DNA of 64,000 nucleotides from an uncultured Tateyamaria sp. (GTDB lineage Bacteria; Pseudomonadota; Alphaproteobacteria; Rhodobacterales; Rhodobacteraceae). The stretch lies in contig NZ_CANMEU010000004.1 of NCBI RefSeq assembly GCF_947497045.1, positions 410,841-474,840 of the forward strand, in the 5' to 3' direction. A program made the translations under genes and the position numbers. Numbering within the stretch: the stretch's first letter is position 1; the number at the start of each line of letters is the position of its first letter. Of this stretch, positions 37,359 to 45,254 are shown piece by piece. Under the pieces are notes generated by a model. The model ran no database searches. It was not told where the DNA came from and saw only the letters and a program-made list of their open reading frames with translations.

Positions 37359-37427
37359 AGGAATTGGGTTTTGATCATCATAGATCGTACATAACCCGAA
37401 GTCACTTGGCGTAGTTGGCGGTAATCC

Positions 37428-37835
37428 ATGACGAATATCGATGAGACGACTAGGACTTGGCACAATGCCAATGTTCAAAATCAGCGCGAAATAGGGCTCT
37501 ATATTGTTAAGACGCTTATTCTACTGAATGGTGCGGGAATTGTTCTTTTGCTGACACTTCTAAGTGCTGCGACGAGCGAAGCAGCATTTGTGGTCGCTGT
37601 CTCAGCAATGCAACAATCCGCGCTTGGGTTTCTCTTAGGTATTGTGTTTGCGTTGGTCACGGCGACGTCAGCATATGCTGTCGCGTTGTATTCAAACCCG
37701 TTTACTGGTGAGACTGAAATCCCAGTTCTTGGAAACAAGTGGGTGGAGCCGGGTTATTTCATTTCTGTGCTTGGCTCGATAGCATGTTTCGTGTGCGCCG
37801 TACTGATAATTATTAGTGGAGTTTCTCCTCAATGA
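37428..37835 (+). CDS. Small membrane protein of unknown function
   Basis: A 135-residue protein with three likely membrane helices (LYIVKTLILLNGAGIVLLLTLLS, ALGFLLGIVFALVTATSAYAVAL, FISVLGSIACFVCAVLIIIS). The codons and base composition look more AT-rich than those of its neighbours. No family was recognised. The stop overlaps the start of the following MAPEG gene (ATGA). Confidence 0.62.
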   Translation: MTNIDETTRTWHNANVQNQREIGLYIVKTLILLNGAGIVLLLTLLSAATSEAAFVVAVSAMQQSALGFLLGIVFALVTATSAYAVALYSNPFTGETEIPVLGNKWVEPGYFISVLGSIACFVCAVLIIISGVSPQ

Positions 37836-38224
37836 CCCCAGAACTCACCTACCTCACCTATGCCGTCATCCTCCTGATCGCCCATGCGATCATCCAGGCC
37901 ACCTTCTCGGACCTGTCCAAAGGGCTCGGATGGGCACTCGGCCCTCAGGACGAACACCGCGACCAACCCGCAATGGCCGCCCGAATCCAGCGTGCCCTGA
38001 AAAACTACCTCGAAACCCTACCCGCCTTTATCGCACTGGCACTGGCGCTCACGGTCACGAACCTCAACACCGAAGCCACCGCCCTTGGCGCGGCAATCTG
38101 GTTCTGGGCGCGCGTGGCCTATGTGCCGGCTTACGCATCGGGCATCCCGGTGGTGCGCTCAATCGCATGGTTCGTCTCCCTGGCGGGGCTCGCCATGATG
38201 ATCCTGCCCCTGCTTGGCGCATGA
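37832..38224 (+). CDS. MAPEG-family membrane protein (first copy)
   Basis: A 130-residue four-helix integral membrane protein of the MAPEG family (membrane-associated proteins in eicosanoid and glutathione metabolism). Characteristic spots are RIQRALKNYLETLPAFIALALAL and YVPAYASGIPVVRS, the latter carrying the conserved R/YxPxY stretch. Bacterial members can have glutathione transferase activity, but most are untested. It is translationally coupled at both ends by ATGA overlaps. Confidence 0.83.
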   Translation: MTPELTYLTYAVILLIAHAIIQATFSDLSKGLGWALGPQDEHRDQPAMAARIQRALKNYLETLPAFIALALALTVTNLNTEATALGAAIWFWARVAYVPAYASGIPVVRSIAWFVSLAGLAMMILPLLGA

Positions 38225-38652
38225 AGCTGATCGCCAGATATCAAATGGCCATCCTGACCCGGCGGGCCGTCAGCTTGCCGAGCTCTCGCACCTTGGCGCA
38301 GGCTGGTTTTGACGCGTCATATGGCTCGCAGATCTCCGGGGGCAGGCTCGACCCATCTTTGGTCCGCGCCAATGCGGCACATCCGAAACGCGCGCACTAT
38401 CTGCACCACATGCCCTACAACAAGGTCATCGACAAAGTGCTGGCGCTGCTCGGACTGACCCGAACAAACATCTGTGTCACGCCGATCTTCAACCGGCTGA
38501 TGCCAGAACGATCCTCGATCATACCACCGTACCACGCGCGGGCGCGGCGTCCCTTCGACATCAACCACGTAACTGCCCTGTATTTGTCGGCGCACACCAC
38601 CAGCTACGACAAACGGCCCCACCAGATAGCCAATGCGATGGAGGCTGCATGA
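38221..38652 (+). CDS. Unrecognised protein between two MAPEG genes
   Basis: A 143-residue basic, His/Arg-rich frame with no signal, helix or motif I can name. The ATGA overlap with the first MAPEG gene at the front and with the second at the back (ATG 38649, TGA 38650-38652) supports it as a real member of a coupled three-gene set. Composition is unusual and a random open frame in GC-rich DNA is not excluded; one candidate HHMPYNKV-type segment lies mid-protein. Confidence 0.5.
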   Translation: MKLIARYQMAILTRRAVSLPSSRTLAQAGFDASYGSQISGGRLDPSLVRANAAHPKRAHYLHHMPYNKVIDKVLALLGLTRTNICVTPIFNRLMPERSSIIPPYHARARRPFDINHVTALYLSAHTTSYDKRPHQIANAMEAA

Positions 38653-39059
38653 CTCCCGAACTGACCGCCCTCACCCTCGCGGCGCTCTTGCAAGTGGTGC
38701 AATTCGTGCTGATGGCCGTCCCCGCCAATCTGGAATTGGGACCGGGCAAGACGGTGTCCCCACGCGACCGCGAACGCCTGGGCGGCAGCCTCGAAGATCA
38801 ACTGAGCACCCGCACCGCCCGCCTTTACCGCGCGCTCAACAACCACTTCGAGGGGTTGATCCTGTTCACCATAGCCTGCGTGGTCGTCACGCTGACGGAT
38901 CAATCCACCCCCTTCACAGCCTTTTGCGGTTATGCCTACCTGATCGCGCGGATCGCCTATGTACCGGCTTATGCGTTCGGACTTAGCCCGTGGCGCAGTT
39001 ACATCTGGTTTGTCGGGCTGCTCGCTACCACATCCATGCTTGTCTCAACACTGTTATAA
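38649..39059 (+). CDS. MAPEG-family membrane protein (second copy)
   Basis: A 136-residue four-helix MAPEG protein, related to but clearly diverged from the first copy. The RTARLYRALNNHFEGLILFTIACVVV and ARIAYVPAYAFGLSPWRS segments match the family. Its ATG overlaps the preceding stop (ATGA). Together the two copies suggest a duplication followed by insertion, or capture, of the intervening frame. The intergenic repeat array follows. Confidence 0.82.
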   Translation: MTPELTALTLAALLQVVQFVLMAVPANLELGPGKTVSPRDRERLGGSLEDQLSTRTARLYRALNNHFEGLILFTIACVVVTLTDQSTPFTAFCGYAYLIARIAYVPAYAFGLSPWRSYIWFVGLLATTSMLVSTLL

Positions 39060-39060
39060 G

Positions 39061-39201
39061 TTTCTTTTGACCAAAAATACCGCGGGGGAGGCCACAAGGC
39101 CGGGGGCAGAGCCCCCTAACTTCAGATAATCCGGCCGCGAGGCCGGAGGCAGAGCCCCCCAAATAGATAAATACCCGCCTCTGGCGGGAGGGCAGAGCCC
39201 C
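39061..39201 (+). repeat. Intergenic repeat array upstream of lpd (43-bp period)
   Basis: GGCAGAGCCCC occurs at 39105, 39148 and 39191, exactly 43 bp apart, each preceded by a GC-rich hairpin (GGCC-ACAA-GGCC, CCGGCC-GCGA-GGCCGG at 39131-39146, CCCGCC-TCT-GGCGGG). The array starts with GACCAAAAATACCGCGGGG at 39069-39087, the inverse of the element at 3074-3092. It lies between the second MAPEG gene and lpd. Confidence 0.75.
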
Positions 39202-39230
39202 AACCCGATCTAAAACAAAGGACCAAACCT

Positions 39231-40619
39231 ATGGCTTCTTACGACGTAATCATCATCGGCTCCGGTCCCGGCGGCTATGTCTGCGCGATCCGCTGCGCAC
39301 AACAAGGCCTCAAAACGGCCGTGGTCGAAGGGCGCGACACTCTTGGTGGCACCTGCCTCAACGTGGGCTGCATCCCGTCCAAGGCGCTGCTGCATGCCTC
39401 GCACATGCTGCACGAGGCGGAACACAACTTTGCCACCATGGGCCTCAAGGGGAAAAGCCCTTCGGTCGATTGGAAACAAATGCTGACCTACAAGGATGAC
39501 ACCGTTGGGCAAAACACCAAAGGTGTCGAATTCCTGTTCAAAAAGAACAAGATCGACTGGCTGAAAGGCTGGGGATCCATACCCGAAACAGGCAAGGTCA
39601 AGGTCGGCGACGACGTTCACGAGGCAAAATCGATCATCATCGCCTCCGGCTCCGAAGCGGCCAGCCTGCCCGGGGTCGAGGTCGATGAAAAGGTCGTCGT
39701 GACCTCCACCGGCGCATTGGAGCTGAGCAAGATCCCGAAAAAGATGGTGGTGATTGGCGCAGGCGTTATTGGGCTTGAGCTTGGGTCCGTCTACAAACGG
39801 CTCGGGACCGAGGTTGAGGTGATCGAATTTCTTGATGCCGTCACCCCCGGCATGGACGCCGAGGTCCAGCGCCAGTTTCAGAAGCTGCTGACCAAACAAG
39901 GGCTGACCTTCATCATGGGCGCTGCGGTGCAAAAGGTCGAAACAACCAAGACGAAGGCCAAGGTGCACTACAAAATGCGCAGCGATGACAGCGAACATCT
40001 CACGGACGCGGACGTGGTGCTGGTGGCCACGGGGCGTAAACCCTTCGTCGATGGGCTCGGGCTTGACGGGCTCGGGATCGAGATGACCAAACGCGGCCAG
40101 ATCAAGGTTGATGCCCATTGGCAAACCAACGTGCCGGGCATCTATGCCATCGGTGATGTGATCGAAGGGCCAATGCTTGCTCACAAAGCCGAAGACGAAG
40201 GCATGGCTATCGCCGACACGATCGCAGGCAAACATGGGCATGTGAATTACGGCGTGATCCCGGGTGTGATCTACACCCACCCCGAAGTTGCCAATGTGGG
40301 CGCAACCGAAGAAACCCTGAAAGAGGCAGGTCACAAGTACAAGGTGGGCAAATTCAGCTTTATGGGCAATGGGCGGGCCAAGGCGAACTTCGCCGTCGAT
40401 GGGTTTGTCAAAATCCTTGCCGATGCCGAAACAGACCGGATTCTGGGGGCGCATATCGTTGGCCCCGGTGCAGGTGACCTGATCCACGAGATCTGTGTGG
40501 CGATGGAATTCGGGGCCTCTGCCGAGGATCTGGCGATGACCTGTCATGCCCACCCCACCTATTCCGAAGCAGTCCGCGAGGCGGCACTGGCCTGCGGTCT
40601 TGGCCCAATCCACAGCTGA
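39231..40619 (+). CDS. lpd: Dihydrolipoyl dehydrogenase (E3)
   Basis: A 462-residue flavoenzyme that reoxidises dihydrolipoamide in the 2-oxoglutarate dehydrogenase complex and other lipoyl complexes. FAD binding is [13 protein letters not shown]. The redox disulfide is [16 protein letters not shown] binding is [15 protein letters not shown], and the C-terminal catalytic His is in [15 protein letters not shown]. The start follows AAAGGA. It lies 1.9 kb after sucB, with a small membrane gene, the MAPEG set and the repeat array between. A terminator follows. Confidence 0.97.
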   Translation: MASYDVIIIGSGPGGYVCAIRCAQQGLKTAVVEGRDTLGGTCLNVGCIPSKALLHASHMLHEAEHNFATMGLKGKSPSVDWKQMLTYKDDTVGQNTKGVEFLFKKNKIDWLKGWGSIPETGKVKVGDDVHEAKSIIIASGSEAASLPGVEVDEKVVVTSTGALELSKIPKKMVVIGAGVIGLELGSVYKRLGTEVEVIEFLDAVTPGMDAEVQRQFQKLLTKQGLTFIMGAAVQKVETTKTKAKVHYKMRSDDSEHLTDADVVLVATGRKPFVDGLGLDGLGIEMTKRGQIKVDAHWQTNVPGIYAIGDVIEGPMLAHKAEDEGMAIADTIAGKHGHVNYGVIPGVIYTHPEVANVGATEETLKEAGHKYKVGKFSFMGNGRAKANFAVDGFVKILADAETDRILGAHIVGPGAGDLIHEICVAMEFGASAEDLAMTCHAHPTYSEAVREAALACGLGPIHS

Positions 40620-40629
40620 CCTGCCTCCA

Positions 40630-40666
40630 CCGCGCGTCCCGTTACCTGCGGACGCGCGGCCATTTT
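40630..40666 (+). terminator. Terminator of lpd
   Basis: CCGCGCGTCC (40630-40639) and GGACGCGCGG (40650-40659) form a perfect 10-bp stem with a 10-nt loop, followed by CCATTTT. It begins ten bases after the lpd stop. Confidence 0.75.
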
Positions 40667-40845
40667 GGCAACTCTTCGCCAGTTTGCCCCATACGCATCG
40701 GAACTTTCCCGCGCGCGCGCCGGTTTATCGCTCGGCGGGACATGACGACCTATTCCAATACACGGCAATTTGATCCCTTTTCGAAACTGGCACCGGGACG
40801 AAACATCGCGCTCGGGCAAACATGACCAACGCAAAGGACCATTTT

Positions 40846-41349
40846 ATGAACCGCCGCAGCACATTCAAAATTCTCGCGGGTGCCACCGCACTTGTCGCAT
40901 TGGGCGCCTGCGCCTCCGAACCGCAAGGCGATGACATTATCGATATCGCTGCGGGCAACCCCAACTTCTCGACCCTTGTCGCGGCCGTGGAAGCCGCCGG
41001 TCTGGTTGACACATTGAAAGGTCCCGGCCCCTTCACGCTCTTTGCACCGACAAATGATGCCTTCGCAGCATTGCCCGCAGGCACAGTTGAATCGCTGTTG
41101 CTGCCCGAGAACAAAGACCAGTTGGTGGACATCCTGACATACCACGTCGTACCCGGTCAGATTTCAGCCGGTGACCTTCTGGGCGATCGCCGATCCGTGG
41201 CCACTGTGCAAGGCGGAACATTGGACGTGAACGGGCAGGTCGGCAAGTTCGGCACCGGCGTTCAGGTCAACGGAGCCAATGTGATCCAGGCGGACATCTT
41301 TGCCACAAACGGTGTCATCCACGCCATCGACAGCGTTCTGCTGCCATAA
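40846..41349 (+). CDS. Fasciclin-domain lipoprotein
   Basis: A 167-residue exported protein. The N-terminus (MNRRSTFKILAGATALVALGAC) has a twin-arginine-like motif (NRRSTFK) together with a lipobox (LGAC). A single FAS1 domain follows, with NFSTLVAAVEAAGLVDTLKGPGPFTLFAPTNDAFAALPAG and the second block TYHVVPGQISA ... ANVIQADIFATNGVIHAID. FAS1 proteins act in adhesion or cell-surface interactions. The start at 40846 with AAAGGA is preferred over an upstream ATG at 40822. Confidence 0.87.
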   Translation: MNRRSTFKILAGATALVALGACASEPQGDDIIDIAAGNPNFSTLVAAVEAAGLVDTLKGPGPFTLFAPTNDAFAALPAGTVESLLLPENKDQLVDILTYHVVPGQISAGDLLGDRRSVATVQGGTLDVNGQVGKFGTGVQVNGANVIQADIFATNGVIHAIDSVLLP

Positions 41350-41381
41350 ACCAGCCTACCTCTCCCCATGGGGACAGATCG

Positions 41382-41984
41382 CTACCACATGGTCCGGGCC
41401 GCGCGCTCGGACCATGCCTCATCATAGGCTGTGCCACCTTCTTCGCCCCGTGATGCTTCGGCCAGGATCTCACCCACGCTTGGCAGACCTGCTGCATCAT
41501 CGCGTGACCACAACCCGGCCCGGATCAGGGCGCGCGCGCATTGGGTATAGACCTCGGCCACGCGGATCACGATCACCGTTGCCGGATGTCGCCCCTTCTG
41601 CTCGAACCGGGCACGCAAATCCTCGTCCGCCGTCAGCCGCGCCTGCCCGTTGACCCGCACAACCGTGTTCGAACCGGACACCATGAACATCAACGACACA
41701 CGCCCATCCGCCACGATATTGCGCAACGAATCCAATCGGTTATTCCCCCGCCAGTCGGGCAGGGCCAAGGTGCGCGCATCCAGTTGGGTCACCACCGGGC
41801 CATCATCGCCGCGCGGACTGCCATCGGTGCCGCCCGGCCCCACAGTTGTCAGAACCACAAAGCGGGACGTAGCAATCCAATGTGAATAAAGCGGGCTGAG
41901 ATGGTCCAGCACCTTGCGCAAGGCGGGCGCGCCCGGTGATCCATAGAGCGCTTCGAGCGTTTCGATATCCTCAATGTACTCCAT
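41382..41984 (-). CDS. PNPOx-like FMN-binding pyridoxamine 5'-phosphate oxidase family protein
   Basis: A 200-residue split-barrel flavoprotein homologue (MSMEG_1061-type rather than PdxH). The motif RFVVLTTVGPGGTDGSPRGD leads the barrel, LALPDWRGNNRLDSLRNIVADGRVSLMFMV is the FMN phosphate and dimer region, and the C-terminal WSERAARTMW is conserved. The physiological substrate is unknown. The ATG at 41984 lies 14 bases inside plsC, so the two are coupled; ATG 42005 is a longer alternative. Confidence 0.75.
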   Translation of the reverse strand: MEYIEDIETLEALYGSPGAPALRKVLDHLSPLYSHWIATSRFVVLTTVGPGGTDGSPRGDDGPVVTQLDARTLALPDWRGNNRLDSLRNIVADGRVSLMFMVSGSNTVVRVNGQARLTADEDLRARFEQKGRHPATVIVIRVAEVYTQCARALIRAGLWSRDDAAGLPSVGEILAEASRGEEGGTAYDEAWSERAARTMW

Positions 41985-42702
41985 CGGGGTCAAACCCTCC
42001 CTCACGCATCAGCGCATCCGAGCGCGTCTCGACCGTTTCGGCAAGCTGCTCTAAAAAGGCGTCCCGCTCCATTCCCGGCTGGATCAGTGGCAGAAATTCC
42101 ACCACCGCCACCCCCGGTTTGCGCAAGATCCCCTTGCGTGGCCACATGACACCCACATTGGTGGCCACCGGCGCGCAAGGCTGGCCCAACTGTTCGTAAA
42201 GCACGCCCGTACCCACCTTGTAGGGGGCCTTGACCCCCGGTGCGACGCGGGTGCCCTGGGAATAGATGATCAACTGACCCGGGTTGGCGCGCCCGGCCTC
42301 GACATCGGCCACCATCTTGGCAATGGCTGCGCCCCGCTTACCCCGCTCGACCGCGACACAGTCCAGACGGCGCGCATAAAGCCCGATAATTGGGGTCCAC
42401 AGGATATCCCGTTTCATAATGAACTTGGCCGACGGCAACGCGGTAAAGATCATCATAATGTCAAGGAATGACTGGTGCTTGGCTGCGATCAGCACTTCGC
42501 CTTCGGGCACCTGCCCGCGCACCTCGGCCCGGATACCTACCATCCACCTCATCGTCCAGAACACCCATCGGCTGAACGCCTTGCACCCTGCCCGCGCACC
42601 TTCGCGGCTGACCAGCGCATAGGGCGCGTAGCCAAGGCCGATCACCACAAACATCACATACATTTGCAGGATGAACAGAACGGAACGGATATATTGTATC
42701 AT
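41971..42702 (-). CDS. plsC: 1-acyl-sn-glycerol-3-phosphate acyltransferase
   Basis: A 243-residue membrane acyltransferase that makes phosphatidate from lysophosphatidate. The HX4D motif is KHQSFLDIMM and the third motif is YSQGTRVAPG, a slight variant of EGTR. An N-terminal membrane helix is present. The ATG overlaps the ftsX stop (ATGA). It is transcribed with ftsE and ftsX. Confidence 0.9.
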   Translation of the reverse strand: MIQYIRSVLFILQMYVMFVVIGLGYAPYALVSREGARAGCKAFSRWVFWTMRWMVGIRAEVRGQVPEGEVLIAAKHQSFLDIMMIFTALPSAKFIMKRDILWTPIIGLYARRLDCVAVERGKRGAAIAKMVADVEAGRANPGQLIIYSQGTRVAPGVKAPYKVGTGVLYEQLGQPCAPVATNVGVMWPRKGILRKPGVAVVEFLPLIQPGMERDAFLEQLAETVETRSDALMREGGFDPDGVH

Positions 42703-43604
42703 GTCAGTGTCCTAAGCGCGCGGCCCGCCGCATAAGCAGTCGCAAGCAATGCAACGAGGGCCGAAATGAACGGCAGCAACAGGGGCACCAGCCAGCCGAT
42801 GCCCTGAAACCCGATGCCCGTTAAAAAACCGGGTGTGTCTCCGCCCGATGGCATGAACCAGACCGCAGTCAGGCCAATGATGACCCCCACCGCCGACCCT
42901 GCAAAAGCGCGCAGCGTGAACCGCCGCACAAAGGCTTGCGCGATGTAGCCGTCGGTGGCCCCAACAAGACGCAGCACCGCAACAACCTGCGCGTTGGCGG
43001 CAAGGGCGGCATTGGCCGCAAGCGTCACCATCGCTGCCACCGCGCCAAGGATCAGCAAGGCCGCCGTCCACCCGAGCAGCCGCAACCGATTGGCCGCCGA
43101 CACCAGCGGTTCGCGCCAGCGCACGTGATCATCCAGGACCGCGCCCGGCACTTCGGCCGCCAGTCGCAAGCGCAGGCCCGTCGCGTCAAACCCTTGATCT
43201 GCGGCGACAATTTCGATCAGGCGCGGCACGGGCAAGGTATCAAGCGGCAGATCCTGACCGAACCACGGGGCCAACAGTGCTTGCTGTTCCGCATCCGTCA
43301 GCGCGCGCGCGCTGGCGATACCCGGAGTGGTCGACAGAACCTCAAGCGCGGCGGTGGTCTGTATCGCGCGTTGGTCTTCGGGGGCCACGATGCGAATGGT
43401 CGCGGTGCGCGCCAACTCGTCCCCCCACGTCTCGGCCAGCCGCCCGCTGGCCAGCGACAGGGCCAGCGCGAACACGGCCAGAAACGCCATCGCCCCGGAT
43501 GCAAAGACCGTCAGTTGCGCGGTAAAGCCCGTGGGCGGCACAACCCGGTCCGCGTGCCGATCCCCGGCCAGCAAGGCGCGCAGCGTTTGCAGATCGAACC
43601 TCAC
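42699..43604 (-). CDS. ftsX: Cell-division ABC transporter permease FtsX
   Basis: A 301-residue membrane subunit that links septal peptidoglycan hydrolases to FtsE in cell division. It has an N-terminal membrane helix, a large periplasmic loop (about 60-170) and three C-terminal helices, with VVAVLRLVGATDGYIAQAFVRRF matching the FtsX signature. The GTG start at 43604 overlaps the FtsE stop (GTGA); the longer frame to 43775 is antisense shadow of ftsE. The loop shows no recognised domain. Confidence 0.9.
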   Translation of the reverse strand: MRFDLQTLRALLAGDRHADRVVPPTGFTAQLTVFASGAMAFLAVFALALSLASGRLAETWGDELARTATIRIVAPEDQRAIQTTAALEVLSTTPGIASARALTDAEQQALLAPWFGQDLPLDTLPVPRLIEIVAADQGFDATGLRLRLAAEVPGAVLDDHVRWREPLVSAANRLRLLGWTAALLILGAVAAMVTLAANAALAANAQVVAVLRLVGATDGYIAQAFVRRFTLRAFAGSAVGVIIGLTAVWFMPSGGDTPGFLTGIGFQGIGWLVPLLLPFISALVALLATAYAAGRALRTLT

Positions 43605-44278
43605 AGATCGGCCCCCGCCAGTTGAACGCGGCGGTTGGAAATGCGCAGCACGCGGGCCTGCACCTGCGCCTTGGCGGCGCGGATCAGGCTCAGGTCGTGG
43701 GTGGCGATCAGCACGGTTTTGCCCATGCGGTTCAATTCCACGAGCAGCTTGAGCAGGCGCTGCGACATTTCCCAATCGACGTTGCCGGTGGGTTCATCCG
43801 CCAAAACGACCTCCGGCGACATGATCACCGCGCGCGCAAGGGCCGCGCGCTGGCGTTCGCCCCCCGACAGCTCTGGTGGCAACGCATCGGCCCGGTTGGT
43901 CAAGCCGACCCACGCCATCAACTCGCCCAGATCATCGCCCGCGGCCTCGGCATGACGCCCCGAGACCGTCAATGGCAGCGCCACATTGTCCCGCACCGGC
44001 AGGTGATCAAGGAACTGTACATCCTGATGCACAACCCCCACCTTGCGCCGGATCATGGCAATGTCATCGCGTTCCAGCGTGCGCACATCCGCCTCGAACA
44101 GGCGCACATGACCTGCGGTCGGCAACAGCGCGCCGTAACACAGCTTGAGCAATGTGGTCTTGCCCGCCCCCGACGGCCCTGTCAGAAAGTGGAACGATCC
44201 CGGTGCCAATTTGACAGAAATATCCGACAGCAATTCGCCGCCGCCATAACTGTAGGCCACATTTTCCAGATCAATCAC
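43601..44278 (-). CDS. ftsE: Cell-division ABC transporter ATPase FtsE
   Basis: A 225-residue ABC ATPase that pairs with FtsX. Walker A is GPSGAGKTT, the signature is LSGGERQRAALARA and Walker B is VVLADEPTGN. The GTG at 44278 (VIDLENVAYSYGGGE) gives the family length with GAGGGC upstream; an ATG at 44320 would add a short extension. It is transcribed as ftsE-ftsX-plsC-PNPOx, divergent from the zinc-ribbon gene at 44423. Confidence 0.93.
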   Translation of the reverse strand: MIDLENVAYSYGGGELLSDISVKLAPGSFHFLTGPSGAGKTTLLKLCYGALLPTAGHVRLFEADVRTLERDDIAMIRRKVGVVHQDVQFLDHLPVRDNVALPLTVSGRHAEAAGDDLGELMAWVGLTNRADALPPELSGGERQRAALARAVIMSPEVVLADEPTGNVDWEMSQRLLKLLVELNRMGKTVLIATHDLSLIRAAKAQVQARVLRISNRRVQLAGADL

Positions 44279-44422
44279 GTCCGCCCTCGCCCCTTGGCAC
44301 CTGTTGTGCCTCAGCATCATGCCGGTTTCAATCGCAATGCCCGAGCTCTGCCGATGCAGTTATGACTTTTCTGAGTGCCCGCGACAACATAAGCTGACCC
44401 TCAAGAATGAGGCAGGATTGAA

Positions 44423-45232
44423 ATGCGGCTGATTTGTCCCAATTGCGATGCGCAATATGAGGTTGTGGATGATGTCATTCCGACCGAAGGGCGGGATGTG
44501 CAGTGTTCCAATTGTGGGCAAACCTGGTTTCAGCATCATGCCGACCATGTTCCCGACACCCCCGCAGAGGATATCCCGGACGATCTGGCACCGCCGGATG
44601 CCCCCCCTGCCGAAGACGAGGAAACGGCCCCCGCCACCACGCCCAGGCGGCGCGAATTGGACCCGTCCGTCGCGGATATCCTGCGTCAGGAAGCCGAGCT
44701 TGAGGCGCAGGCCCGCGAGCGCGCCGCCGAGAGCCTCGAAAGTCAGCCTGATCTGGGGTTGGATGATGCCACCGAAAGTGACGGTGACCGCCGGGCCCGC
44801 GAAGCACGCGAGCGGATGGCCCGCATGCGCGGCGAAGAGACAACGACCGCGCAGGTCTCCGAAGCCGCCGCCACCGCGGCCGCCCTCGGGTCGCGCCGCG
44901 ATCTGCTGCCCGATATCGAAGAGATCAATTCCACCCTGCGCTCGACCACAGACCGTCAATCCGGTGTCACCCCGGAGACGTCGGACATGGTTGCCAACGT
45001 CACGCCGCCGCCCAAGTCCGGTTTTCGGCGCGGGTTCACGCTGATGGTGGTTCTCGCGCTGGTGGGCGGAGCGATCTATGTCTTTGCGCCGCAAATTGCG
45101 CGGGCCGTCCCGCAGGTCGATCCCTACCTCAGCGCCTATGTCGCACAGGTCGATCAGGCCCGCATGTGGCTGGATGGTCAAGTGACCGGACTGCTGACAT
45201 GGCTGGACACAACCGCCGCCCAGGATAGCTGA
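44423..45232 (+). CDS. Zinc-ribbon (MJ0042-type) protein with one membrane segment
   Basis: A 269-residue protein. An N-terminal zinc-finger/thioredoxin-like ribbon has paired cysteines (ICPNC and QCSNC at about residues 5-32, with MRLICPNCDAQYEVVDDVIPTEG). A long acidic, Ala/Glu-rich disordered region follows (about 45-190), then a membrane helix (TLMVVLALVGGAIYVFAPQIA). Such proteins are common beside ftsE in alphaproteobacteria; the function is unknown. The MJ0042 domain might bind nucleic acid or protein. Confidence 0.83.
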   Translation: MRLICPNCDAQYEVVDDVIPTEGRDVQCSNCGQTWFQHHADHVPDTPAEDIPDDLAPPDAPPAEDEETAPATTPRRRELDPSVADILRQEAELEAQARERAAESLESQPDLGLDDATESDGDRRAREARERMARMRGEETTTAQVSEAAATAAALGSRRDLLPDIEEINSTLRSTTDRQSGVTPETSDMVANVTPPPKSGFRRGFTLMVVLALVGGAIYVFAPQIARAVPQVDPYLSAYVAQVDQARMWLDGQVTGLLTWLDTTAAQDS

Positions 45233-45254
45233 CGAACCGCGCCAAGCGTGGACC

